Below are positions 34,290 through 47,044 of a stretch of 64,000 bases of DNA, one piece after another. A program made the position numbers and the translations under genes. The stretch is from Sabellastarte sp. h YS-2021 (taxonomy: Eukaryota > Annelida > Polychaeta > Sabellida > Sabellidae). The stretch spans positions 107,741,793-107,805,792 of the forward strand of contig OZ024929.1 of the NCBI GenBank assembly GCA_964017235.1. Direction: 5' to 3'. How positions within the stretch are numbered: position 1 is the first letter of the stretch; the number at the start of each line of letters is the position of its first letter. A model generated the notes under the pieces. It saw nothing but the letters and a program-made list of their open reading frames with translations, did not search any database and was not told the origin of the DNA.

Positions 34290-36416
34290 CTGTCCCTGAA
34301 TCCCTGCTCTATCTCCTTCCAGTCCTCAGTTCAGGTGGGACTACTGCCCAGGTTAGGGAGTCTGTAACTGGTGACACAAATTTAGGTCATTTGTTGTTGA
34401 ACCTCATTGCAAACAGGTCTATTTGAGGCCAGTGCCAACTGTTGCATATCTGGAAGACCCCTGGAAGGAGGGACCACTCTGTTTCAGTGATCTGGCCTAG
34501 CCTGGATAGCTTGTCTGCTACCACATTCAGTTGGCCTGGAATGTGTCCAGCCTCGAGAATCACCTGTCTCCTGGAGCACCAGGTCAAGATTCTCCATAAC
34601 AGGCTACACAGCCGGCCAACCTCATGCCTCCTTGTTTACATAGGCAACAACTGTGGTGTTGTCTGTTGCTATTGGTACAATCTTGTTTGAACAGAGATCT
34701 TGGAACTCTTTTAGGGCCAAAAAGACAGCCTTTAGTTTCAGGTAGTTTATATGCAATTTTCTTTCTGGCAAGGACCAAGTCCCTCTTGCTGTGAAACTCC
34801 CAAGTGAACACCTCAGCCTTCTCTTGAAGCACCTATAAAGACCTGAAGAGCATAGTTGAGTTTCTGTAGTGGCTGACCTTGAAGGACATTGGTTTCATGG
34901 AGCCATCATGGGGAGACTTTGGGATTGGGATCACCTTTTTGGAGATTCTGGGATCCTCCAGTGGTTTTCAGATGCCCCTCAATTGGTCTAATATGAAGCC
35001 CACCTAGGTGGACTTGCTTCTCTGTAGCTGTCAATAGCCCTATCAGGCATACAAGCTGCCAAACACGGAAAAAGGGGTAGGCGAGAAGTTTCTTAATTTT
35101 CAAGTGTAACGTCTGCTAATGTTCCAGGATGGGTGTGACCTTGCCCTCTTTGAGATCGAAGTTGACTGGTGAGGCAGTGATTTCAAGCCAGCGGCCTGGT
35201 TTACCGATGAAAGAGGCTGATCTCTCCCATTTCCCAAGGGTTTCCTGGGAGAGAGGGTGGGAGGCCAGTGGTGTAGATGAGAGCCCCAATTGTCTGGCCA
35301 TATGGCTGTATGCAATTTTTAACTTGGCTGGCTCATTATACCAGTAAGGCATAGAGGAGCCGAGAATATCCTGTTTATCAGAGTGAATGCCATAGGACTT
35401 GCTCTATGACTGGGGAATTTTACCAAACTGGTCTTTTTGGAATTCACAAGCCTCTGAACTTCTGGAGGGGCATCCGTCGACAACAGTAATGTTCAGTTTT
35501 TCTAGCTTAGTACATAGCCATTCATTTGTACAGAACTTCAAAGATACCTTTCTGGTCAAATGAGGTCTGGCCCCAGCAAAAGGATTGTAATCAGCTGACG
35601 ATCGGGAAGCTTCAAACTCAGGGATTTGGTACCAACCCACATATGATCAGACACCCCTGACTGTTTCCTTGTAGTTTTGCTCCTCCAATAAAAGCTGGTT
35701 AGGCTCTTGTGTGGTGACATCAGCTTCTTAATCTGACAATTCACCCCCCTCTTCAAAATCATGGGTTGGTGACAAATATATGGTCTGATCCCCAGTCATG
35801 TTGGTATCCGAATCAAGCTGATAATGTTATCAGCCAATGTAGCTGACGTGGTAGGTCACACTTTCTCTAAGACAAAAACCTGGTAAGCATTAATTTGGCT
35901 GGTCAGTTGGTTGGTGGCAGAAAAGGTCAGTCACAGCTTACTGTACCAGCTGATGGCTGTTTAACAGGTGAGACCTTGACTTGTTGAAATGTAGGTTGGT
36001 CGTTCGATTGTTGCATTGCCTTGGAGAGTATCAAAGCTTCAAGACAAGATAGTCTCTCCTACCACTTCTGGTCAAGGGTTTTCAGATCTTCATTAATGCT
36101 GATACAAAGAGTTGTGCACTTCTTCTTTGCTTTAGATGGTGTTGATTTCATTTTATTATAACAGTTTTAGTTGAAGAATCACTGTGGACCTGCCCCAGGA
36201 CAGAGACTGAGCTTGTGTTGACTACGGAGGGACTATGGGCCTTTTTTTCAGCTTTCTTGTATTTCTTGATTTTGTATGATGGTGTAGAGAGCTGTGTAAC
36301 TTACTACTGTGTCAACACATTGCAAAAATTACAATCCTGCTGAGAACGCAAGGGTCTCAGCCCTGCCCTTTGTCCCTACAAAGTGGACACCTAAAATGCT
36401 GGTTAAAGGTGGCCAT
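34290..36416 (-). pseudogene. DIRS-like retroelement remnant (gag and RNase H, RT core deleted)
   Basis: On the minus strand the order is as follows. A gag-like start at 36416 has HFRCPLCRDKG and a downstream cysteine. A lysine-rich segment from 36151 (MKSTPSKAKKK) contains DLKTLDQKW. The SRSSEACEFQKDQFGK region lies near 35450. An RT thumb region with FDLKEGK and LLTATEKQVHLGGLHIRPI spans 35180-34960. The RNase H has LKLKAVFLALKEF and TDNTTVVAYVNK (about 34625-34740), HIPGQLNVVADKLSRL and QIDLFAMRFN (34387-34560), then KFVSPVTDSL. These match the pol and RNase H layout of DIRS-type (tyrosine recombinase) retrotransposons. At least four stops and several frameshifts are present. The RT fingers/palm and the recombinase are missing. 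Confidence 0.75.
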
Positions 36417-36689
36417 TAAATGTCCAAAAGCACCACATTGATGTCTTGATGATGATAAAACATATATTTCACACGTTTACATAAATATTTGCAGAAATCA
36501 AGTCTTTTAACAGAAGTATTTTATAAATTTTCCTGGAATCTCGAGAGCTTTTCAAAAAACATCTTGCACTGCATATGCACCAAATGAAAAAGATACCATA
36601 ACATCATATTTTCTAGCCAGGAAGGAAGTACTGCACACCCCCTTGCAAATGGTGATAACCTAGCCCGCCAGCTTGTGCCTGCAGTAGAG
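36417..36689. other. Unassigned spacer
   Basis: Contains nothing recognisable except a possible DIRS leader. Confidence 0.4.
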
Positions 36690-37460
36690 CCCAGTAAACA
36701 TTTTTAGGTTTTGCAAACATTTGATAGGAAACGTTTGGGAAAGGTTAAAAAATGATGGGTACGAAAACCATTTATAATAGAATGTTTTTAAAACGTTTTA
36801 TGTATACCGTTTATTAAATGTTTAATGACAAATGTTAGAAAAACGTTACAGATGAACATAATAATGTCTGAATAATAATGGGGTCAGAGGTCAAATTCAA
36901 TATCTTTTTAAGGTTGCTCACTGATGAAAATATTATTATGTCTAAAATTATAAGATAGTGGCTTAGAAATTGTGCCCCCATTCAATTCTTACTTTTAGGG
37001 ATTGCATGTGGGGCAATTTTTGACAAAATCCTCTAAAATCCCCTATCATTGCTCACCGCCATCTTTGTTTGGACATGTTTGAAGGTGAAGGTTTAAAAAT
37101 ATAGGTTTAAAAAACGTTTTTCATAGAATGTTTTTAAAACATTTGTTAAGCAATGTTGTTTAAACATTTTATGTGTACCGTTTATCAAACATTTTATGAT
37201 GAATGTTTCAAAAACATTTCATGCAAAACCTTCATTTCTTCAGGTATTTTATAAATGTTTTAAAAACATTTCCAGTCAAACCTAGCTTCTTGAGTTATTT
37301 TATAAACATTTAATAAACGTTTTCAGTAAAAATGTTTGTACAGAGAATGTTTATAAAACGTTTTTTAAACATTACAGCATAAACGTTTACTTGGAAACGT
37401 TTAGAAAACCATAAGACAGGGTTTAAATAGGTTTTAAAAACATTTCTAATGTTTACTGGG
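36690..37460. mobile_element. AAACGTTT-rich inverted-repeat element, copy 2
   Basis: The ends CCCAGTAAACATTT and (inverted) CCCAGTAAACATTA match copy 1, and AG again flanks both sides (36688-36689, 37461-37462). The body of 771 bp is a different arrangement of AAACGTTT and AAACATTT words, so the copies are not recent duplicates of each other. Confidence 0.75.
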
Positions 37461-37837
37461 AGCTTTTTAGGTAAGGTGCATTAACGCAATAAAACCTGAC
37501 TTTTCTAGTCCTATTTTTATGATTTTTATCATAGTTGTGCTGTCCAATTACATGTACGAGGGTTAAAATAAAAAAGCAGTATTTGGGTAAAATTACAGTA
37601 TGCGGATACTGAGCTGCTTTTGCAGAGGTCTGCACTCTATATGAGTATGCTTCAGCTTTCTGTATTTTTCATAGAGGAGAACGACCCATTGCCTTAATTG
37701 TTGAACATGTTGAACCCTCTCACAGAGTAAACAGGACCAGAATATACTTCTACTGAGGCACGATTTTAATACAAGGCAAATTTCATTGGAAAAGTGTAAT
37801 TACATCATTTGTATTTTGTGAACTAATTTTTAAAGAT

Positions 37838-38023
37838 GTGGTTGGATATCACTTCATCCAGCGGGACCACCATGGTATTTCCGACATAGAAATACACATT
37901 GTGGATTTCATCTATGTACATCCGGAATCCACTAAAGCTTCCAAAATATGCAGGACAATTGAGAGAAACTGTCAATACAGGATGCACTCCAAAGCACCCT
38001 CAGGCCTCAACATTCAGGACTAA
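37838..38023 (+). pseudogene. GIY-YIG endonuclease-like remnant (Penelope-type)
   Basis: An open stretch with GYHFIQRDHHGISDIEIH, then VHPESTKASK and a final APSGLNIQD. The layout H-F......H...D, later R..E......H....P.GLN is that of the C-terminal GIY-YIG endonuclease of Penelope-like retroelements. The usual tryptophan before the last block is a cysteine. No reverse transcriptase is adjacent. A fragment only. Confidence 0.5.
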
Positions 38024-38755
38024 CCTGGAGTGTGCAACTTGTCACTTGCCACATTCAAAAAAGTTTTATATTACAAGATAAAGCACACTCAGTCATCCTG
38101 ATCCACATCATAAGATCAGTTCCACCAGTAACTAAGAATAACAGGCCCTTGGGTCTGTGGCATGCCTGATGACATAACCCCTGTATGCACATACAAGGAA
38201 TACAGGTGGAACCCACACCAAGTTAAGTGAAATTAGCAACTGCAAGTTGCAAACAGTACCCCAATAACTACCCATTGGGATCTGTGGAAATACCCCATTT
38301 TTCCATTTAACCCACCAACTCACATACAATGCCAAACAACTTACATTCACACACACTAAAGCATCTCTATTAGCATCTGATGAGCCTCTCCGGCAAAACT
38401 GTACTCACAACCACACACAAACACAGTTGTGATGTCAGAGCCTTAGGACGTCATAATGACATCACATAGTCTCCATAGTGATGCCCTTTTACCTTAGATT
38501 TCCTGCAAATCAATTGGTCAATCAGGCAAAATCACCTTAGTTACCAAAACTTGACCATTCAAAGTCATAATAAGCACAGTCATGCACCAGGATGTCCTAT
38601 TGGGAGTCGTAGTGATAATTTGGCATGTTCCACTTACTTCTTGTATTTTGTGAACTAAGCGGCCAATAAACTAGATACTTTTTGTCAAAATCAAAAATAC
38701 CGTTTTCTTGGAAATTTTAAGATGGACAATCATTATTTTGTAAAATTATTTATAA
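38024..38755. other. Unassigned stretch left of Helitron D2
   Basis: No gene or repeat recognised. Confidence 0.5.
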
Positions 38756-38925
38756 CTAGAGGATCGCTCGCAAAAAAAAAGATAATGTTTTTGCATAGCA
38801 AAAACAAAGCGTCCCGAAAAGGATATAAAGGTGAGTGCTAAAGTATTAAGAAAATGCTTCGTTTCTAGCCTTATACTGTTGTGGCAACCAAAGTCAGCGC
38901 AGTCTGCTCTATCTAGCACAGTTTT

Positions 38926-39180
38926 CAAGATATAAGCATTTTTGAGTTTTGCAAAAAATTCGAAAATTCAAAATGTCCGCTATATTTGGCCAGACAAAAA
39001 TATTTTGAAAATTGGCATGGCTACTCTGCAGAGATACCCAGCAGGTCAAAAATTTTGTTGAGTTCGCTCCATCTAGCACGGTTTTCGAGATATAAGCATT
39101 TTTGTGTTTTGCAAAAACTTTGAAAATTCAAAATGGCCACCATTTTTGGGGAGACAAAAATTTTTGACAAGACCACTGCC
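38926..39180 (+). repeat. Satellite D monomers (about 168 bp), left
   Basis: Units read CTCTATCTAGCACGGTTTTC, GAGATATAAGCATTTTTGTG, AAAATGGCCGCCATTTTTGG. The last 18-mer contains a palindromic core (AAAATGGC..GCCATTTT). They recur at 40200-40820. Confidence 0.8.
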
Positions 39181-39229
39181 GCGGTGTGTATCTCCCGCCG
39201 AGCATTAAAGGAGAAGAAATAGCTTTTCC

Positions 39230-40195
39230 GAGATATTCACAATTGTTCATTTTCATGTGTGAAAGGTCTTCCAAAAGTAGGTGAATGAGTTATTTGAGAA
39301 AAATTGGCTATCTGCAATACTATTAAGAGATAATTCACATTTACTCCTTTTGAGTAGGTGAGTAATTACCTACGGGTCTGGAACTTCACCAAGTGAAAGT
39401 TCTCCCAAAAGTAGATGAATGAGTATTTGATAAAAATTGGGTATCTGCAATACTTTTACAGATAATTAGCATTTACTCATTTTGAGTAGGTGAATAATTA
39501 GCTATGGGTCTGAAACTTCACGGAGTGAAAGCTCTCCCAAAAGTACATGAATGAGTTATTTGATAAAAATTGGGTATCCGCAATAGTTTTTGAGATAATT
39601 AGCATTTACTCATTTTGAGTAGGTGAGTAATTAGCTACGGGTCTGAAACTTCACCAAGTGAAAGCTCTCCCAAAAGTAGGTGAATGAGTTATTTGAGAAA
39701 AATTGGCTATCTGCAATAGTTTTTGAGATAATTAGCATTTACTCATTTTGAGTAGGTGAGTAATTAGCTACGGGTCTGAAACTTCACCAAGTGAAAGCTC
39801 TCCCAAAAGTAGGTGAATGAGTTATTTGAGAAAAATTGGCTATCTGCAATACTTTTAGAGGTAATTCGCATTTACTCATTTTGAGTACGTGAATAATTAG
39901 CTATGGCTCTGAAACTTCACCATGTGAAAGCTCTTCCAAAAGTAGATGAATGAGTTATTTGAGAAAAATTGGCTATCGGCAATACTTTTAAGAGATAATT
40001 CGCATTTACTCATTTTGAGTAGGTGAGTAATTATCTACGGGTCTCAAACTTCACCATGTGAAAGCTCTCCCAAAAGTAGATGAATGAGTTATTTGATAAA
40101 AATTGGGTATCCGCAATAGTTTGAGATAATTAGCATTTACTCATTTTGAGTAGGTGAATAATTAGCTACTGGTCTGAAACTTCACCGAGTGAAAG
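39230..40195 (+). repeat. Satellite E array, 7-8 copies (about 133 bp)
   Basis: Monomers with TTTACTCATTTTGAGTAGG, GTCTGAAACTTCACCAAGTG and GAAAGCTCTCCCAAAAGTAG. The same unit has expanded to more than 50 copies in D3 (56640 to the window end). Confidence 0.9.
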
Positions 40196-40199
40196 CTCT

Positions 40200-40830
40200 T
40201 TGGGATAGCTGCTCTGCAGAGATACCCTGAAGATCAAAAATTTCATCGAAATCGCTCTATGTAGTACGATTTTCGAGATATTAGCATTTTTGTGTTTTGC
40301 AATTTTTGCGCAAAAATTCGAAAATTCAAAATGGCCGCCATTTTTTTGTGAGACAAAATTTTTTTGAAAATTGGCATGGCTACTCTTCCGAGATACCCTG
40401 TAAGTCAAAAATTTTGTCAAAATCGCTCTATCTAGCAGGGTTTTTGAGATATAAGCATTTTTATGTTTTGCAATTTTTGCAAAAAATTCGAAAATTCAAA
40501 ATGGCCGCCATTTTTGGCGAGACAAAATTTTTTTGAAAATAGGCATGGCTACTCTGCAGAGATACCCTGTGGGTCAAAACTTTCGTCGAAATCGCTCTAT
40601 CTAGTACGGTTTTCGAGAAATAAGCATTTTTATGTTTTGCAATTTTTGCAAAAAATTCGAAAATTCAAAATGGCCGCCATTTTTGGCGAGACAAAAATTT
40701 TTTGAAAATTGGGATAACTACTCTGCAGAGATACCCTGTGGGTCAAAAATTTCGTCGAAATCGCTCTATCTAGCACGGTTTTCGAGATATAAGCATTTTT
40801 CTGTTTTCCTTATTTGGAAAATTCATAATG
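40200..40830 (+). repeat. Satellite D array, right
   Basis: Four units with starts 166-169 bp apart, closely similar to one another. Open frames of about 80 codons follow this period. Confidence 0.85.
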
Positions 40831-40835
40831 ATTAA

Positions 40836-43800
40836 CTAGATTGGGCCAACTCGGCGCCAACATATCCCCAGACAGGTCATCACTCACGCCACAAGTTTTG
40901 ATCGGGAATTTTTTAAAACATAATTACCCATTATTATATGAACTTCAGCACATCAATCTACTCTGTTTATATCTTCCCAAGGAAGATGGTGTATCCCCAG
41001 ACGCCGAATACATAACTCAAATTATATTTTCAATCTTCCTGCAATGATAACTCTAAACCTATTTTCAAAGTATTTAAATGATTGATGATTGAATGTCCAT
41101 TCTAAAATAATAATCCCAATAGAGCATATCTGTTTCTATATTTGTTGACAAATAAAATATTATTTTTAACTCAACTCATCATATTTTTCAATCTTCCTTC
41201 AAAGTATTTAAATGATTGATGATTCAATGTCCATTCTAAAATTCATAATCCCAAAAGCGCATATCTGTTTCTATATTTGTTCACAAATAAAATATTATTT
41301 AAAAAAAAATTATTTATATTATTATTTTATTATATTATTTTTAGAATTTGCAAATTGTTTTCAGTTATTCATTTCCTCTATACCTATATATGTGGTCCAT
41401 ATATATGCAACCTAAATATGTGACACAATCTCAGTTCTGACTCCCCTTTGTGTTATATGTAATGAAGCCCACCACCTCCCACCCCCACCCCTCTCCCCTT
41501 CTCCACACCTCTCTCACTATTACACAAGATCTGCAACCCCATTGAGTTCTTTGTTTCTCATCTGATATCATTAAATACCTTTGTTTATTTAGTGTCACTC
41601 AATATAGCTGGAGGTCCCAGAGGTGGGTGGGGGGAATCCGGGTGGGGGATGTGGGTTGAGCATAAATGGTAAACAAACAATCTATATAAAAGGGGTACTC
41701 AAATACAAAAAGAATTGAGAATTTTATCAACTGAAATGAGTTCATAACTGTAGGAGCTGTGCCAAAATTAACTGAGGCAAGTTGAATAAACCTGGGCTAG
41801 TTGGGGGTTAAAAATCCCCTAGTTTTACTACATAAGGATATAATTTCATTAATATTGGGACTTAAAGCTCACTTAAAGTGTCCATTTTGTCTACTTGAAT
41901 ATGTTTAACCAGTTTCATTTTAAAAAGTTAAAAACTCAGCAAGCAGAGGTATAACACACAAAAATAAGTTCTTAAAAGACTAAGATAGCCATAACATTAT
42001 TAATATTCAAAATTTAAATAGACAGGCATTTCCTTTTAAAAATTCAAAGATTTCAGCTCTATAACCCACATAGTTTGACAGTTACTGGGCTTTAAAGTGG
42101 CATAATATCCATAAATTGGGTTTCTGTGGGCATTTTACAATTGTTAAAGAGACCTTAGCAATTAAACTACAGATCTGAAACTTTTTGGGGGACATACATA
42201 ACAAACAAAAATTATATATAATACAGTTTAAGACTTGTCACACTAAGCATTTCCAAATAACAGGGCAAAATACAGAAAAAATGTCAAAAAAGGCACTTGG
42301 GCGAGTGTCTATGGCCCTCATACACAGGTTAAATGTCTACTGAAAACCTTGATTTTCGGCATATGTAAAAAGGACATAATAATGCATTCCCAGATGGGAT
42401 TTCAGCTCCATCAATCACATAGTTTAACAGTTACAGGGCTTAAAGGTGGTAAAAAGTCCAAATATTGGGTCATTGTGGGCCTTTTAGAGATCTTGATGTG
42501 GCTTTCAAATTAAAGCTTCAGACTTAAAATTTGTTACATACTAAGATTACACATAGAATATGTATCTAATAAAGTATGAAACTTCTCAGACTTACCATTT
42601 CCAAGTTACAGAGCAAAATATGTGAAAAATGTCTTAAAAGGGTCACTCAGGTGGGTGTTTAAGGTCCTCATACACAGGTTAAATGTCCACTTGAAGCCTT
42701 GATTTTTGGCACATGTAAAAAGAACATAATAATGTATTCCCAGATGAGATTTCAGCTCTATCAGTCACATAGTTTAACAGTCACAGGCCTTAAAATTGGC
42801 AAAAAGTCCAAATACTGGGTCTTTATGGGGCCTTCTAGAGACCTAAATGTGGCCTTCAAATTAAAGCTTCAGACTTAAAATTTGTCACATACTAAGATTA
42901 CACATAGAATATGCATCTAATACAGTTTGAAACTTCTTAGACTTACCATTTCCAAGTTACAGGGAAAATATGTGAAAAATGTCTAAAAATGGTCACTCGG
43001 GTGGGGATTTATGGTCCTCATACACAGGTTAAATGTCTTCTTAAAGCCTTAATTTTTGGCACATATAAAAATAACATACTAATATCTTCTCAGATAGGAT
43101 TTGAGCTCTATCAGTCACATAGTTTGACAGTCACAGGGCTTAAAAGTAGCAAAAAGTCCAAATATTGGGTCTTTGGGAGCCTTTTAGAGACCTCAATTTG
43201 ACCTTCAAAATTAAAGCTTCAGACTTAAAATCTGTTACATACTAAGATTACACACAGAATATATATCTAATACAGTTTGAAACTTCTCAGACTTACCATT
43301 TCCAAGTTACAGGGAAAAAGATGTGAAAAATGTCTTATAAGGGTCACTCGGGTGGGTGTTTATGGTCCTGATACACAGGTTAACTGTCTATTAAAGGCCT
43401 AAATGTTGGGGCACATATAAGAAAACACATAGATATATTCCCAGATGATATTTAACTTAGATGAGAGACATAGTTTGAAAGCTACAGTGCTTGAAAGTGG
43501 CAAAAAGTGCATAAATTGGGTCTCTGTGGGCACTTTTGAGACCTTAAGTCGACCCCTTTGGGTACACCTACAGCCCTAAAATTTTCTACAGACAAGGATT
43601 ACATATCAAAGTTATACTTAGCGCAGTTTGAGACTCATCAGAATTATCACTTCCAAATTATAGGGCAAAATATGTGAAAAGTATAGCAAAAAATCCCTAA
43701 GTGGGGGTATTTATGGGCCTCAAACACACTTTTCTCCTCAACTTAAAGTCATGATTTTCGGCACATGTACTAAGAACATATTAATGTGTTGTCAGGTAAA

Positions 43801-44087
43801 ATTTCAGCCAGCTGAGCATCATAGTTTGTGACCTACAGGGCTCTAAGTGGCCAAAAGTCCAATTTCTGACCTTAAGGTGGCCATAAGTTCTTTTTTACTG
43901 GGAGTTTAAGGTCACCTTAAAATAGGGATCTTCCTTTGGGCACCCTTAACATGTGTATCAAGTTTGAAAAAAATATATTAATTTGTTTTTGAGTTATCGC
44001 GTCCACAAGGAAATTTCTACGGCGGCGGCGGTGGCGGCGCGACGGACCTGAATCCAATATATCCCCGACTTTCGTCTGGGGATATAA
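40836..44087 (-). mobile_element. Helitron/Helentron-like element G3 inside D2
   Basis: On the minus strand the 5' terminus is TTATATCCCCAGAC at 44087, with a hairpin at 44060-44084 (TATCCCC/GGGGATA arms plus GAC/GTC). The 3' end at 40836 has CTAG, an imperfect TTGGGCC/GCGCCAA hairpin and a TATCCCCAGAC STIR at about 40859. The flanks join as GATTAA/TTAATC, again A to T. The body carries 350-bp tandem repeats and a GGCGGCGGCGGTGG stretch next to the 5' hairpin. Confidence 0.8.
41960..43900 (+). repeat. 350-bp tandem repeat (satellite I), about 5.5 copies
   Basis: TACACAGGTTAAATGTC recurs at 42321, 42671, 43021 and 43372, a steady 350-351 bases. Each unit also has TTTCCAAGTTACAGGG and CACATAGTTT. 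The outer units are more diverged. Confidence 0.9.
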
Positions 44088-44447
44088 TTAATCATTAACT
44101 ACTCGGCCATTTCTTAACCAATCAATGCCAAAATCTAATGATTTCCAGATTTTAATAGAATGAATGTATTTGCCAAGTTTCAGGTGAATTGATAAAATTC
44201 CTTTCAAGTTATCATCCGGACAAGCTTCCCCATCGAAAAAAGACATTTTTGGTCATGTGACCTCTCTGATTGGTTGAAATGTCACTGCAGCATATTCAAA
44301 AAAATTCCCCAAGGCTACTGCCTAAACCTGCCAAATTTGAAAAGAATCCGCCTAACGGTTACAGAGTTATTAGGAAAACAAAATGCGGAGCCGGCGGAGC
44401 CTGAAGGTCTCCCATACACAAACAAGCGTCCCTTGCGGGACGCTTAA

Positions 44448-46990
44448 TAAATATCATGACAACTATGTGAAAGTGAGGAATCATGAAAAAACAATTGAGT
44501 CAAATTAATTTATTTGCATAAACTTTAAAAACATGATTGCAATCAATAGGAACAAAATCCAATTATTTAAAATAAACCTTTTGTCAATACAACCAATTCC
44601 CTTCACTTCATAACAAGTACAGGAATGACACTTTATAATTTAGCATATAAGAAGACAAAAATAAAGCTTGTCCCACAGATTATGTGGATGCATACGGAGT
44701 GAATTTTGTAAGGAAAAATACACACTATACATTGACACACAAATAATTTTACTACATAGGAGCACGTTGGCAAGAATATTATATTATAAATAACTTAAAT
44801 CATTTAAACTGAATACATGTACATTAATACGTCATTCATTATCACAGATTTCATAAATACATTAAAACATATCTCTCTCCACTAGATTTCTGCCGGGCAT
44901 TTTCATCAATAATGTTCCTTTTGTTTCCCTTGAAAATTTGGCTTCCTTTGTAATAGTAATAGTTTTTTTCTCTCTTTAGAGTATAAAATTTGTTAAATCA
45001 TTTGAATTAAGCACAGACAAAGGTTCCATTGTATCTACATGAACCTCAAGTAATGTTAAATAAAAAATCTCTATGAAAAACATGTTATAAAGAATACACA
45101 AGTTTTTGACAATTCATCAAACACTTCATTTTTACCTCAGTTTCAACACATCATATGAGAACTGAATTAGTCAACATTTTTACCTCAAAGTTTCAACACA
45201 TCATATGAGTACTGAATTAGTCAACACAATACATTTTCCATATATAAGAGTACTGCGAAGGGCATGAACTTTTAACCAAAGAAAATCACACACAAGCACA
45301 TGCAAACATCTGAATCTCAAAAAACAGAAGGTCATTAAAATGTCTAAAATCATCAGAATCCACATCGAAAAAGGATATCAGAGATAAAATCAGCAACATT
45401 ACCTCACATATGGAACTTGTGGAGTTAACTTGAAGCAGATTTTTGGTTCATCTGTCACTGATAAATTTTATAATTACAGGCCTAAGACGAGGGGATAGTT
45501 TGTATACAAAGTAAGTTTTGTAGAACTTGTCAACATCTGCCATTCACAACTGTTTTCTGGTGGTGGATGCTAGAATTTTTCTTACATTTTGCCACATGTA
45601 CCCGTGCAGCGGAACTTTTGTTACTCAACCTTCTATCAGAGTATTTCATTGTATGACCTTTTTCCACTCAGCAACAAATTACTTAGGTTTCTGCCATTGT
45701 TTATAGGAACAAAGTAAGTGTAAGCCACAACATTCAATAATAAGTTGTATACACCACAGTCAAACTGTTATCATCTGCTCTTTTCCAATGAAATTAAATA
45801 GATCAGAACTGACATCAATATGATCAAGAAACACTGAACTTGTATTATTTCAACTTATTTTAGTTGCTTCCAGTTTCACAAACAACATGACATTTTTTTG
45901 TGTTTAATAAGGAAAGTTAAATATGTATTTTGCTGTACACTCAATGTTATTATGCTTATGATGGCCATGAGTAACAAATGCAATGTTTGTATATTTCTGC
46001 ATTAACATTCCATTGTTCCTTACTTTTTATGTTGGACACATTTCTAGGATTATACATCAAGTATGAATGCATGTGATATTAATCAACTAAAATGAGACTT
46101 CCCTGGTTTGTAGATTAATGGGATTAAACCTATTTAGGAGTCTAATAGCTGGATGAAAGCAATTTACAAATAAAACATCAGCATATTTATTTTCCTAATT
46201 TTTATGTTTATTGTAGTTTGAAAGGCCATCAATATGGCATCACAAGTGCACTGTAAACCTCTCCTTTATCATTAGTTTTGCCAAGTAGTTTTTATTACTT
46301 GCACATTATATAATACTAAAAAAGTGGAAAGTTTAGCTGGAAAACAATTTCAAAAATTTTCAAATTTAAAGAGAGTCATCATTATTCACTGATGATTCAT
46401 TTGCTAATGACATTAATATAGATCTAAAATTTTATCAAGAATTAACTCTCCTTGTAATTCTTTTTAAATGATTTGAAAAACTCTTTAGAGGAAAACAGAG
46501 ATACACAGAGTAAGTTAAAGATTGATGTTTTTCAACAATTTTAAATAAATAAGCACAATGTAAGTGTTAACATTTTCTGTAAGAGAAAATCACAATGACT
46601 TCTGACCATTGTCCCACACGGAAGTAGCACTTTCAAGAAGGCGTGTCAAAGACACGCTGTGTCTGTACTGCATATTCTGAACCAATGAGACCTCTCCACA
46701 AAAGTGTGAACTCCTGCACTATTGTCTTCACATTCCTCTTATTTGTCTCCCTGTTACAAACATATCACAATAGCATCAGAGATGCCCGTAATAATAAAAT
46801 GACAGCACTTATCAGTAAACCAAAAATGGCCGAATTATGGTTTGGATGTTTTGAATATTACCCATGCATACAGAAGTGGCAATACATTCAATGAATGCTT
46901 ATGTGTGGTGTTGGAGAAAAGCCTGTGGCTCACTTGATGAAATTCCATCTCTTACAATGGGAACTTGCAAAAGGAAATTCTTAATGAATT
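44448..46990. other. AT-rich stretch, possibly 3' part of the importin-13 gene
   Basis: No recognisable feature. The last coding exon and 3' UTR of the minus-strand importin-13-like gene should lie in or left of this region, but I could not identify them. Open frames at 46643-47172 have no family resemblance. Confidence 0.4.
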
Positions 46991-47044
46991 CTAATATGAC
47001 TTTAACAGTGCTTAATCTGCATCAACAGACAGACCCAAAGGTGC

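Larger units (their letters stand above)
38756..44447 (-). mobile_element. Helitron/Helentron-like element D2, split by G3
   Basis: On the minus strand the 5' end is TTAAGCGTCCC with a perfect 9-bp hairpin (44424-44445). The 3' end has GGGACGCTT (38807-38815), the inverse of the 5' arm, then the hairpin TTTTTGCATAGCAAAAA (38788-38804), a spacer, and CTAG at 38756-38759. The flanks are A on the left and T on the right. It carries satellites D and E. Helitron G3 occupies 40836-44087. Without G3 the element is about 2.4 kb. No helicase gene was found. Confidence 0.8.
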
